From JBHGBB01 sp041946755 (GTDB lineage: Bacteria > UBP4 > UBA4092 > JAOAEQ01), in contig JBHGBB010000171.1 of the NCBI GenBank assembly GCA_041946755.1, positions 1 through 8,449 of the forward strand: 8,449 bases of DNA, read 5' to 3'. Made by a program: the position numbers and the translations under genes. The notes under the pieces are model-generated. The model saw only the letters and a program-made list of their open reading frames with translations, was not told the origin of the DNA and searched no databases. The number at the start of each line of letters is the position of its first letter. Position 1 is the stretch's first letter. Shown here in pieces: positions 1 to 5,562 of this stretch.

Positions 1-178
1 CCTTGATCATGCCCTGCTTCCGATTCTTAACCAACTTATAATTCTTAATAAATCCTTCGTTTTTGAGAATCCGGGCGATTTCCAGCTTCATTTTAGAGCT
101 GGGAATTTCGACTTTTTCATGACCTGCAGAACTCGCATTACGAATCCTGGTCAACATATCTGCTATAGGATCAGTCAT
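1..178 (-). CDS. rpsH: Small ribosomal subunit protein S8, N-terminal part
   Basis: The gene runs off the left edge of the window, so only the first 59 codons and one base are seen (whole family about 130 residues). It reads MTDPIADMLTRIRNAS (1-16), then GHEKVEIPSSKMKLEIARILKNEGFIKNYKLV, the typical N-terminal domain of S8, a primary binder of 16S rRNA helix 21. In E. coli S8 also represses the spc operon by binding the mRNA near the start of rplE. The start is the ATG at 176-178, with a weak AAGAG-type sequence a few bases upstream, 45 nt after rpsN. The C-terminal RNA-binding domain is outside the window, so integrity of the gene cannot be judged. Confidence 0.95.
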   Translation of the reverse strand, partial: MTDPIADMLTRIRNASSAGHEKVEIPSSKMKLEIARILKNEGFIKNYKLVKNRKQGMIK

Positions 179-223
179 ATTTTCTCTTGTGATGCTATCC
201 TTAAAATTAGAATATACTCTCGT

Positions 224-409
224 TTACCAACTCGATTTAGTTACACCGACTATCTCCCCGCGTCGGGCTAAATCACGAAAACAAATCCGACACATATCGA
301 ATTTACGTAGATATGCACGTGGACGACCACAAAGTGGACATCGGTTATACTTCCGAGTGGTAAATTTCTTTGTTTTTAATGTTTTAATTCTTAATGACTT
401 CTTAGCCAA
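224..409 (-). CDS. rpsN: Small ribosomal subunit protein S14, zinc-binding short form
   Basis: S14 assembles late into the 30S head next to S3 and S10. The 61-residue product is the short zinc-binding type (often called rpsZ or rpsN type Z), not the ~100-residue cysteine-free type of E. coli. Cys24, Cys27, Cys40 and Cys43 form the CXXC-X12-CXXC site within RCPLCGRPRAYLRKFDMCRICFRDLA (23-48). The end, RRGEIVGVTKSSW, is typical. The start is TTG at 407-409: no in-frame ATG or GTG lies before the core, and a GGGAG ribosome binding site at 419-423 lies 9 nt upstream. The stop is TAA. It sits between rplE and rpsH, 53 and 45 nt away, as in most bacteria. Confidence 0.97.
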   Translation of the reverse strand: MAKKSLRIKTLKTKKFTTRKYNRCPLCGRPRAYLRKFDMCRICFRDLARRGEIVGVTKSSW

Positions 410-418
410 AATTCTATT

Positions 419-423
419 CTCCC
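419..423 (-). promoter_or_regulatory. Ribosome binding site that fixes the TTG start of rpsN
   Basis: On the transcribed strand GGGAG lies 9 nt before the TTG at 407-409. No ATG or GTG in the rpsN frame exists between here and the conserved core, and the only nearby ATG (in ATGGGAGAA) is followed by a stop codon after two codons. This supports translation from the rare TTG codon. Confidence 0.75.
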
Positions 424-462
424 ATTATCAAGTTAAACAACGCACTTATTTAACAACAATTT

Positions 463-1038
463 TTATGAAGCGGCAAAAGGCATCCCAAGATAACGAAGTA
501 ATTCGCGCGCTTCTGCATCAGATTTCGCTGAAGTTACAATGGTAATATCCATACCTTGGGTGCGCACCACTTTATCTAAATCTATTTCCGGGAAAATAAC
601 CTGTTCCCGGATACCTACGGTATAACTACCTCGACCATCAAACGAATTCGGTGGTACCCCGCGAAAATCGCGAATACGAGGTAATGCGATATTCACCAAC
701 CGGTCAAAAAATTCATACATCCGATTACCGCGTAAGGTTACTTTGCAACCTACCGGCATTCCAGCTCGGATTTTAAAATTTGCAATCGATTTTTTTGCTC
801 GCGTAATTACCGGTTTCTGTCCAGTAATTTGCGTGAGATCGTGAGTTGCGGCATCAAGCAATTTAATGTCTCGGGAACCTTCACCAACTCCCATATTCAC
901 GACGATTTTCATTAATCGGGGCGCTTCCATAACATTCTTATAACCGAACTTGGTGCTTAATTCCTTAATGATTTTATCCCCATAGATTTTTTTTAATCGC
1001 GGGACTTTTCGAACGATATTCTTTTTTTCCTCTGCCAT
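463..1038 (-). CDS. rplE: Large ribosomal subunit protein L5
   Basis: L5 belongs to the 5S rRNA complex with L18 and L25 in the central protuberance and contacts the P-site tRNA and the head of the 30S. The product has 191 residues, about 12 more than the usual 178-180. The excess is a charged N-terminal extension (MAEEKKNIVRKV) before the normal start of homology (PRLKKIYGDKII). No ATG, GTG or TTG allows a shorter start at that point, so the extension appears real. Core motifs are MKIVVNMGVGEGSRD (43-57), ITGQKPVITRAKKSIANFKIRAGMPVGCKVTLRG (71-104), LPRIRDFRGV (119-128) and the GMDITIVTSAKSDAEARELLRYLGMPF end (162-188). The start is ATG with only a weak AGG-type ribosome binding site. The stop is TAA. 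Confidence 0.97.
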   Translation of the reverse strand: MAEEKKNIVRKVPRLKKIYGDKIIKELSTKFGYKNVMEAPRLMKIVVNMGVGEGSRDIKLLDAATHDLTQITGQKPVITRAKKSIANFKIRAGMPVGCKVTLRGNRMYEFFDRLVNIALPRIRDFRGVPPNSFDGRGSYTVGIREQVIFPEIDLDKVVRTQGMDITIVTSAKSDAEARELLRYLGMPFAAS

Positions 1039-1080
1039 GATTAAGCCTATACCTTTAACTCAGTTACCCGATTTTATGTT

Positions 1081-1094
1081 GTCTATCGGTAGAC
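1081..1094 (-). repeat. Small hairpin in the rplX-rplE gap
   Basis: GTCTA and TAGAC (1081-1085 and 1090-1094) form a 5-bp stem with a 4-base loop inside the 76-nt gap before rplE. A second weak, AT-rich pairing (1096-1101 with 1115-1120) partly overlaps the rplX stop codon. In E. coli the region at the start of rplE holds the S8 repressor site, so this is the natural place to look for one, but I see no clear match to the S8-binding fold. Confidence 0.3.
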
Positions 1095-1114
1095 TGAATA
1101 ATAGAATTTTCCTG

Positions 1115-1447
1115 TTATTCTTCTTTTCCCAACGTTTCTCCACATTTCACACAGATTCGCGTTGGTCGACCTTCAACTTTAAGAAGTCGGGTTCGTCGAG
1201 GTTGATTGCATTTCGCACAATATAATCCCACCTTCGCTACATTAAGTGGTGACTCTTTCTCAAGAATTCCACCTTTGGGATTACTCTGGGTTGGACGGCT
1301 ATGCCGTTTAACAAAATTAATCCCCTCAACGATAATGCTCCGTTTTTGCGGATAAACGCGAAGTACTTTACCACGCTTCCCTTTATCTTTTCCGCTTAAG
1401 ACTACAACTACATCACCTTTTCGAATATGGAGTTTTAGAACTTTCAC
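1115..1447 (-). CDS. rplX: Large ribosomal subunit protein L24, zinc-ribbon form
   Basis: L24 is an assembly initiator of the 50S subunit that binds 23S rRNA near the tunnel exit. From the preferred start the product has 110 residues, with a KOW-type SH3 fold (KLHIRKGDVVVVLSGKDKGKRGKVL, 5-29) and then EGINFVKRHSRPTQSNPKGG (41-60). The C-terminal part carries two CXXC pairs, Cys77/Cys80 and Cys99/Cys102, the known cysteine-containing variant expected to bind zinc. The open frame extends to a TTG at 1475-1477 that would overlap the end of rplN. The GTG at 1445-1447 has an AAAGGA ribosome binding site 8 nt upstream and begins where most L24 proteins begin, so it is preferred. The stop is TAA; the gap to rplE is 76 nt. 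Confidence 0.95.
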   Translation of the reverse strand: MKVLKLHIRKGDVVVVLSGKDKGKRGKVLRVYPQKRSIIVEGINFVKRHSRPTQSNPKGGILEKESPLNVAKVGLYCAKCNQPRRTRLLKVEGRPTRICVKCGETLGKEE

Positions 1448-1455
1448 TGTATATA

Positions 1456-1461
1456 TCCTTT
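1456..1461 (-). promoter_or_regulatory. Ribosome binding site that fixes the GTG start of rplX
   Basis: On the transcribed strand AAAGGA lies 8 nt before the GTG at 1445-1447. The longer alternative, a TTG at 1475-1477, has only a GAGG a few bases away, too close for normal use, and would overlap the end of rplN. The site therefore favours the GTG start and a 110-residue L24. Confidence 0.75.
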
Positions 1462-1469
1462 TATCTAAA

Positions 1470-1838
1470 CTAGACAACCTCAGGGGCTAAGGAAATGATT
1501 TTTAAAAACTTCTTTTCCCGAAGCTCTCGTGCTACCGGCCCAAAAATACGGGTTCCGCGAGGTTCCATCTGATCGGTAATTATAACTGCGGAATTGCGGT
1601 CGAACCGTATCCAAGACCCATCACTTCGTTGATATTCTTTAACCGTTCGCACCACAACCGCTTTAGCCACTTCACCTTTTTTTATCATCCCCTCTGGGAT
1701 AGCATCTTTCACCGCGACGATAATAATATCGCCAATCCGAGCGTAACGGATTCGTGAATGACCTAAAATCCGAATACATTTTACTTTTCGTGCTCCAGTA
1801 TTATCAGCTACATCTAAATTTGTTCCTACTGGGATCAT
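1470..1838 (-). CDS. rplN: Large ribosomal subunit protein L14
   Basis: L14 sits on the subunit interface of the 50S, contacts 16S helix 14 and is the docking site of the silencing factor RsfS. The product has 122 residues, exactly the common bacterial length. Visible signatures are LDVADNTGARKVKCIRILG (8-26), IGDIIIVAVKDAIPEG (36-51), GEVAKAVVVRTVK (55-67), the DGSWIRFDRNSAVII segment (73-87) and PRGTRIFGPVARELREKKFLKIISLAPEVV (93-122). The start is ATG with GAGG about 9 nt upstream; the stop is TAG. It is the first gene of the spc part of the cluster. The stop lies 22 nt before the preferred GTG start of rplX. Confidence 0.98.
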   Translation of the reverse strand: MIPVGTNLDVADNTGARKVKCIRILGHSRIRYARIGDIIIVAVKDAIPEGMIKKGEVAKAVVVRTVKEYQRSDGSWIRFDRNSAVIITDQMEPRGTRIFGPVARELREKKFLKIISLAPEVV

Positions 1839-1858
1839 TGCAGGCTACCTCAAATCAC

Positions 1859-1877
1859 ACCCGAATTTAGTTCGGGT
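1859..1877 (-). repeat. 7-bp inverted repeat between rpsQ and rplN
   Basis: A perfect stem of ACCCGAA (1859-1865) with TTCGGGT (1871-1877) encloses a 5-base loop. It lies within the 70-nt gap at the junction of the S10 and spc parts of the cluster, with its promoter-distal arm about 8 nt before the rplN ribosome binding site. No T-run follows on the transcribed side, so it is not a normal intrinsic terminator. It could stabilise processed mRNA or affect rplN initiation; either role is inference. Confidence 0.6.
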
Positions 1878-1908
1878 TCAAAGATATTTATATTACTCCT
1901 ATTACCTA

Positions 1909-2181
1909 TTACACGGCTACTTCAACCGTACTACGTTGTATAACCTTAACCACTTTCCATCGTTTCATTTTAGATAGCGGTCTAGTTTCTTTAATAAGAA
2001 CCGTATCGCCGGGTTGTACCGAATCATGTTCATCATGCACATAAATCTTTTTCGTCCGAATCGTTCTTTTTTCAAGAACGGGATGACGAACTAACCGCTC
2101 GATACGGACTACTGCAGTTTTCGCCATGCCTTTTTTCAGGACAATCCCGACCTGTTCTTTGCTACTACTTTTAGATTTCAC
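1909..2181 (-). CDS. rpsQ: Small ribosomal subunit protein S17
   Basis: S17 is a primary 16S rRNA binder in the 30S body, with an OB-fold. The 90-residue product has the family signature: VGIVLKKGMAKTAVVRIERLVRHPVLEK (11-38), TKKIYVHDEHDSVQPGDTVLIKETRPLSKMKRWKVVKVI (43-81). The N-terminal tail is rich in Ser and Lys, and the C-terminus runs a few residues past the usual end. The start is GTG, with an AGGAGAT ribosome binding site about 9 nt upstream; no ATG in frame lies before the conserved core. The stop is TAA. It is the last gene of the S10 part of the cluster; the 70-nt gap to rplN holds a 7-bp hairpin. S17 in this position between L29 and L14 is standard for bacteria. Confidence 0.97.
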   Translation of the reverse strand: MKSKSSSKEQVGIVLKKGMAKTAVVRIERLVRHPVLEKRTIRTKKIYVHDEHDSVQPGDTVLIKETRPLSKMKRWKVVKVIQRSTVEVAV

Positions 2182-2262
2182 GTTAGCTTAATCTCCTAAA
2201 CTTCGGAATAATTACTCTTACTTGTTTTCTCGATCGTAACCTTACCGACCGAAAAACAATAC

Positions 2263-2481
2263 TTATTTCTTCGCTGATGTCGCCGGAATTGTTCGTTCTC
2301 GGATTACGGTCTTAATCCGGGCTAAAATCCGGCGGGTATTGCGTAACTGTCGCGGATTCTCCAATTGCCCGGTCGATTTCTGAAATCGCAATTTGACAAT
2401 CTCATCGATGGCATCATGATATGCTTTTTCTAATTCTACTTCGCTTAATTCGCGAATATCTTTTATCTTTTTAACGTCCAC
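2263..2481 (-). CDS. rpmC: Large ribosomal subunit protein L29
   Basis: L29 is a small helical protein beside the polypeptide exit site, next to L23. The 72-residue product shows the two-helix family pattern: IKDIRELSEVELEKAYHDAIDEIVKLRFQKSTGQLENP (6-43), then the second helix with TRRILARIKTVIRER (49-63). A short tail (TIPATSAKK) follows the usual end. The start is GTG at 2479-2481, supported by a GAGGA ribosome binding site 7 nt upstream and by the fit of the N-terminus to the family. The stop is TAA. It lies 22 nt after rplP, and 81 nt before rpsQ, a long gap for this operon with no convincing structure or reading frame. Confidence 0.96.
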   Translation of the reverse strand: MDVKKIKDIRELSEVELEKAYHDAIDEIVKLRFQKSTGQLENPRQLRNTRRILARIKTVIRERTIPATSAKK

Positions 2482-2503
2482 AGATTTATCCTCTTTTCCC
2501 AGA

Positions 2504-2908
2504 CTACCGAGAAATAAACCGGATTTTTATCGGCAACTTATGTCCGGCCAATCGTATCGCTTCTCGCGCAACGGTTTCTTCCATACCATCCATTTCGAAG
2601 AGTATCCGTCCGGGTTTGATTACTGCTACCCAATACTCAGGGGCGCCTTTTCCTTTACCCATTCTAGTTTCAGCCGGCTTTTTCGTTAACGGTTTATCCG
2701 GAAAAACACGAATCCAGATTTTTCCGCCTCGTTTAATATGTCGAGATAAAGCTACTCGAGCGGCTTCTAATTGGAAATTATACACCCAACCACAGACTGT
2801 TGCCTGCATCGCATATTTACCAAAATTAAAGTCTGCTCCCCGATATGCGACCCCGCGCATCCGTCCTTTTTGTACTTTTCGATATTTAATTCGTTTTGGC
2901 AATAACAT
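2504..2908 (-). CDS. rplP: Large ribosomal subunit protein L16
   Basis: L16 is a late-assembling 50S protein that contacts the A-site tRNA and helps shape the peptidyl-transferase and elongation-factor region. The 134-residue product is of standard length. It has MLLPKRIKYRKVQKGRM (1-17), the conserved AARVALSRHIKRGGKIWIRVFPDKPLTKKPAETRMGKGKGAPEYWVAVIKPGRILFEM core (about 49-107) and the HKLPIKIRFI end (123-132). The segment normally reading like ITARQIEAAR is VYNFQLEAAR here, losing the usual Arg before Gln. The start is ATG with AGGA about 6 nt upstream; the stop is TAG. rpmC follows after 22 nt. Identity is certain from both sequence and place between rpsC and rpmC. Confidence 0.98.
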   Translation of the reverse strand: MLLPKRIKYRKVQKGRMRGVAYRGADFNFGKYAMQATVCGWVYNFQLEAARVALSRHIKRGGKIWIRVFPDKPLTKKPAETRMGKGKGAPEYWVAVIKPGRILFEMDGMEETVAREAIRLAGHKLPIKIRFISR

Positions 2909-2950
2909 AGCTTATCCTGATAGAAAAATAATAATTGAATCCTTAATACC

Positions 2951-3622
2951 TTAACTGGCTTTTGGAGCCTTGGTATCTATGGGCTGTCGAATAGTTTCTT
3001 TGTATACTTCACCATTAAATATCCAGGTTTTTACTCCTACCTTACCATACGTGGTATTCGCTTCGGCGGTGCCATAATCTATTTTCGCTCGTAATGTATG
3101 TAGCGGTACCCGTCCTTGCCGATACCATTCATACCGTGCCATTTCTGATCCATCCAGTCGGCCTGAGCATGCTACTCGTATTCCCTGGGCACCTAATTTT
3201 ATTGCTGAAGTTACCGCTTTTTTTATCGCCCGTCTAAATCCAACTCGTTTCTCCATCGCAGCAGCTACACTTTCAGCAACCAACTGGGCATCCAATTCCG
3301 GTCGTTTAACTTCAACAATATTGATAAAAATCTGCTTATTGGTTTTTTTCTCCAATTCACCGCGGAGTTTCTCGATTTCCGCCCCTTTCCGACCGATGAT
3401 AATCCCCGGTCGAGCAGCATGAATGTTAATCCGCGCACGATTTGGCGTTCGCTCTACTTCAATACGAGCGATCCCGGCTTGATACAATTTTTGCTTGATA
3501 AATTTCTTGATCGCAAGATCTTCATGCAAAAACGTGGCATAATCCTTCTTCGAATACCACCGTGATCGCCATGTTTCGGTTATACCTAATCTTAATCCGA
3601 TGGGATGCGTTTTTTGTCCCAT
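2951..3622 (-). CDS. rpsC: Small ribosomal subunit protein S3
   Basis: S3 lies on the solvent side of the 30S head at the mRNA entry channel, and in E. coli takes part in the helicase activity that unwinds mRNA. The 223-residue product is within the normal range. It starts with MGQKTHPIGLRLGI (1-14). The type II KH domain carries the GXXG loop as GRKG (77-80) inside RPGIIIGRKGAEIEKLR (71-87). The C-terminal domain shows GFRRAIKKAV, GAQGIRVACSGRLDGSEMAR and HTLRAKIDYGTAEA. The tail is short, without the long acidic extension seen in some phyla. The ATG start has a good AAAGGA ribosome binding site 9 nt upstream; the stop is TAA. The gap to rplP is 42 nt. Confidence 0.98.
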   Translation of the reverse strand: MGQKTHPIGLRLGITETWRSRWYSKKDYATFLHEDLAIKKFIKQKLYQAGIARIEVERTPNRARINIHAARPGIIIGRKGAEIEKLRGELEKKTNKQIFINIVEVKRPELDAQLVAESVAAAMEKRVGFRRAIKKAVTSAIKLGAQGIRVACSGRLDGSEMARYEWYRQGRVPLHTLRAKIDYGTAEANTTYGKVGVKTWIFNGEVYKETIRQPIDTKAPKAS

Positions 3623-3646
3623 AACAATTATTCCTTTATTTAGAAT

Positions 3647-3988
3647 CTATTTGGTATCTAATATTACCGTTATATGACTGGTACGTTTATGAATACGACT
3701 TGCCCGACCCATAGCACTAGGCCGCCATCGCTTTGCCCAGCGGACCATCGGACCCGGTCCCAATCGAAGCTCTTTGATATAAAGACTATCTGAATCCAAA
3801 TTCTTATCTTTATTCTGCGCGTTCGCCATTGCAGACCGAATCAGTTTCTCTAAAATCCGCGCTCCTCGATTTGGAACAAACGCTAGGATATCGAGCGCTT
3901 CACTAGCTTTCTTCTTACGTACCAAATCTAATGGTAATTGCATTTTCGTTATCGAAATGCGGGTATAGTTAGATTTCGCTGAAAACAT
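3647..3988 (-). CDS. rplV: Large ribosomal subunit protein L22
   Basis: L22 binds all domains of 23S rRNA and its beta-hairpin lines the exit tunnel, where macrolide-resistance changes occur. From the chosen ATG the product has 113 residues (family about 110-115). Recognisable parts are the ASEALDILAFVPNRGARILEKLIRSAMANA core (28-57), the hairpin around GPGPMVRWAKRWRPSAMGRASRIHKR (77-102) and the terminal TSHITVIL (103-110). The open frame extends upstream to a TTG at 3998-4000, but that codon overlaps the GGAG ribosome binding site at 3995-3998, which lies 6 nt before the ATG, so the ATG is preferred. The usual basic segment after RIS (SPRKAR-like) reads ITKMQ here. The stop is TAG; rpsC starts 24 nt later. 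Confidence 0.97.
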   Translation of the reverse strand: MFSAKSNYTRISITKMQLPLDLVRKKKASEALDILAFVPNRGARILEKLIRSAMANAQNKDKNLDSDSLYIKELRLGPGPMVRWAKRWRPSAMGRASRIHKRTSHITVILDTK

Positions 3989-3994
3989 TACTAT

Positions 3995-3998
3995 CTCC
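3995..3998 (-). promoter_or_regulatory. Ribosome binding site that fixes the ATG start of rplV
   Basis: On the transcribed strand GGAG lies 6 nt before the ATG at 3986-3988. A longer frame could begin at a TTG (3998-4000), but that codon shares a base with this GGAG, so the site serves the ATG. The resulting L22 has a normal length. Confidence 0.75.
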
Positions 3999-4011
3999 AA
4001 AAAGCTTAATG

Positions 4012-4065
4012 TTAATCTTGATACCTTGTTCCGGTATCTTTTATCAAGGTGATCATTTCACCTTG
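4012..4065 (-). promoter_or_regulatory. Structured 93-nt gap before rplV: two hairpins and a 14-codon open frame
   Basis: The first stem pairs CAAGGTGA with TCACCTTG (4058-4065 and 4045-4052, 8 bp, 5-base loop). The second pairs GATACC with GGTATC (4033-4038 and 4020-4025). The hexamer CAAGGT occurs twice in the transcript, at 4060-4065 and 4023-4028, and both copies can pair with the same ACCTTG at 4045-4050, giving two exclusive folds. A 14-codon frame runs from an ATG at 4054-4056, in the loop of the first stem, to a TAA at 4012-4014; an AAGGTGA just before it lies in the stem. The spacing from that sequence to the ATG is shorter than usual. No T-run follows. An attenuator-like leader for L22 and the genes downstream is possible, but chance cannot be excluded. 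Confidence 0.4.
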
Positions 4066-4081
4066 GTCGAATTAATCTTAA

Positions 4082-4366
4082 TTATTTTATTGCTGTTGAC
4101 CGTTCTGTATGATGCCCATGCGCACGGAATGTACGGGTTAACGAAAATTCACCAAGTTTATGCCCGACCATATTTTCGGTTACATAAACCGGGATGAATT
4201 TCTTACCATTATGTACCGCAAAAGTATATCCTACCATTCGCGGAGTAATCGTACTCCGTCGTGCCCAAGTTTTAATTACCGTCTTTTCACCGGAACGATC
4301 CATTTTTTCCAGCTTTTTAATTAACTTCTCGTCCACATAGGGACCTTTTCGTAATGAGCGACCCAT
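4082..4366 (-). CDS. rpsS: Small ribosomal subunit protein S19
   Basis: S19 forms a complex with S13 in the 30S head, close to the A-site tRNA and the intersubunit bridge. The product has 94 residues, the usual length. It shows the family start MGRSLRKGPYVDEKL (1-15), TWARRSTITPRMVGYTFAVHNGKKFIPVYV (33-62), MVGHKLGEFSLTRTF (66-80) and RAHGHHTE (81-88). The last residues, ERSTAIK, replace the usual lysine-rich tail and are less basic than normal. The start is ATG with an AGGA sequence about 11 nt upstream; the stop is TAA. It follows rplB by 27 nt, but is separated from rplV by 93 nt, the longest gap in the window, which holds inverted repeats. Confidence 0.98.
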   Translation of the reverse strand: MGRSLRKGPYVDEKLIKKLEKMDRSGEKTVIKTWARRSTITPRMVGYTFAVHNGKKFIPVYVTENMVGHKLGEFSLTRTFRAHGHHTERSTAIK

Positions 4367-4393
4367 AATTTGTTATATCCTAAATAATTACCG

Positions 4394-5224
4394 TTATTTC
4401 TTTCTTCGACTAATAATCCATTTACTTGTAGCCTTGTTTCTTCTGGTTTTATATCCTCGAGTCGGTTGTCCCCAAGGAGTTACCGGGTTTCGACCTCCGG
4501 ATGTTTTTCCTTCTCCACCACCGAGTGGGTGATCGATCGGATTCATTGCTACCCCACGAACGCTGGATCGAATCCCTAACCATCGGGTTCGACCGGCTTT
4601 GCCAATCGATATCGTTTCATATTCCGGATTACCTACCTGACCGATAGTCGCTCGGCAATTCTGATTCACCAATCGGATTTCACCGGAAGGGAGTTTGACA
4701 TGGGCATAATCCCCTTCTTTCGCAATCAGGGTTATGCTGCTACCGGCACTTCGTGCTATCTGACCGCCTTTACCCGGTTTTAATTCGACGTTATGAATTG
4801 CCGTTCCTGCCGGAATTGCTCGTATTGGTAAACAATTTCCCGGCATAATCGGAATCTCAATATCTTTCCCCGAGATAACTTTTGCCCCTTCTTTTAATTC
4901 TAACGGGGCAATAATATATCTTCTTTCGCCATCGGCGTAATGTAATAATGCAATGTTTGCCGACCGGTTCGGATCATATTCAATTGCTGCAACTTTTGCT
5001 TCAATACCGTCTTTATCGCGTTTGAAATCGATAATTCGATATTTCCGTTTATGGCCACCGCCGATATGGCGTGTGGTAATGCGACCGGTATTATTTCTTC
5101 CACCGGTTTTAGGTAACGGGCTTAAAAGCGATTTCACCGTTCCAATTGGTTTCTCGGATTTGTACACTAATGTTGTTCTCCAGCGAATTCCTGCTGAAGT
5201 TGGTTTATACGATTTTAATGGCAT
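4394..5224 (-). CDS. rplB: Large ribosomal subunit protein L2
   Basis: L2 is among the most conserved 50S proteins and is needed for subunit association and for the peptidyl-transferase region. The 276-residue product is full length. Visible signatures are GGRNNTGRITTRHIGGGHKRKYR (41-63), EYDPNRSANIALLHYADGERRYI (82-104), an SH3-like second domain with KPGKGGQIARSAG (149-161), and the C-terminal MNPIDHPLGGGEGKTSGGR (228-246) and GYKTRRNK (257-264). The conserved His (E. coli His229) is kept as His232, but the second His of the usual HPHGGG is Leu234. The ATG start has an AAGGT ribosome binding site 8 nt upstream that overlaps the rplW stop; an earlier ATG nearby is out of frame. The stop is TAA. 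Confidence 0.98.
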   Translation of the reverse strand: MPLKSYKPTSAGIRWRTTLVYKSEKPIGTVKSLLSPLPKTGGRNNTGRITTRHIGGGHKRKYRIIDFKRDKDGIEAKVAAIEYDPNRSANIALLHYADGERRYIIAPLELKEGAKVISGKDIEIPIMPGNCLPIRAIPAGTAIHNVELKPGKGGQIARSAGSSITLIAKEGDYAHVKLPSGEIRLVNQNCRATIGQVGNPEYETISIGKAGRTRWLGIRSSVRGVAMNPIDHPLGGGEGKTSGGRNPVTPWGQPTRGYKTRRNKATSKWIISRRKK

Positions 5225-5235
5225 ATAGCATTACC

Positions 5236-5523
5236 TTAAATAAACTCGATTTTTTCGCCTGGTTTCACCGTTACGATAGCTTTTTTAATATCGGCTTTTT
5301 TACCTAATCTGCCTCGAACTCGACGCCATTTCCCTTTAACCACAACGGTGTTGATGGCGATAACTTTAACCTTAAATTGTTTTTCAACCGCTTTTTTTAT
5401 TTCGATTTTATTCGCGGCTAACGAAACGATAAAGGTATACTGATTACTCTTTGTTGCTAATTGCGTACTCGACTCGGTTTGATACGGTCGAATGATGATT
5501 TCTTTTGGAGTAGTAAATGCCAT
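5236..5523 (-). CDS. rplW: Large ribosomal subunit protein L23
   Basis: L23 sits at the tunnel exit of the 50S subunit, where trigger factor and the signal recognition particle dock. The 95-residue product has the family length and pattern: an IIIRPYQTESST opening (9-20, usually RPxxTEKS), the conserved ANKIEIKKAVEKQFKVKV helix (37-54), a basic loop around KGKWRRVRGRLGK (63-75) and a terminal AIVTVKPGEKIEF (82-94). The ATG start has an AAGGAA ribosome binding site about 9 nt upstream. It is followed after 11 nt by rplB, and its TAA stop overlaps the ribosome binding site of that gene. Ser stands for the usual Lys in the TEKS motif, a minor change. The identity rests on sequence and on position between rplD and rplB. 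Confidence 0.97.
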   Translation of the reverse strand: MAFTTPKEIIIRPYQTESSTQLATKSNQYTFIVSLAANKIEIKKAVEKQFKVKVIAINTVVVKGKWRRVRGRLGKKADIKKAIVTVKPGEKIEFI

Positions 5524-5562
5524 AACGTTTGTTTCCTTAAATGACCATCAGGTTTATTCAAA

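Noticed and set aside
432..454. Inverted repeat GTTAAA / TTTAAC in the rplE-rpsN gap
   Set aside because: Six AT-rich base pairs with an 11-base loop are expected by chance in such sequence.
1859..1877. Intrinsic terminator between rpsQ and rplN
   Set aside because: The hairpin is real, but the downstream side of the transcript has no U-tract and the next gene starts at once.
1870..1950. Possible spc promoter before rplN
   Set aside because: A TTGAAG and several AT-rich -10-like stretches (TAATAT) exist, but no pair has the 16-18 nt spacing of a sigma-70 promoter, so the case is too weak.
2182..2262. 81-nt rpmC-rpsQ gap as a site of a hidden small gene or RNA
   Set aside because: I found no stable stem and no reading frame with a good ribosome binding site other than that of rpsQ itself.
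4900..5103. 67-codon open frame on the minus strand inside rplB
   Set aside because: It lies in another frame within the strongly conserved L2 gene, so it is a chance overlap.
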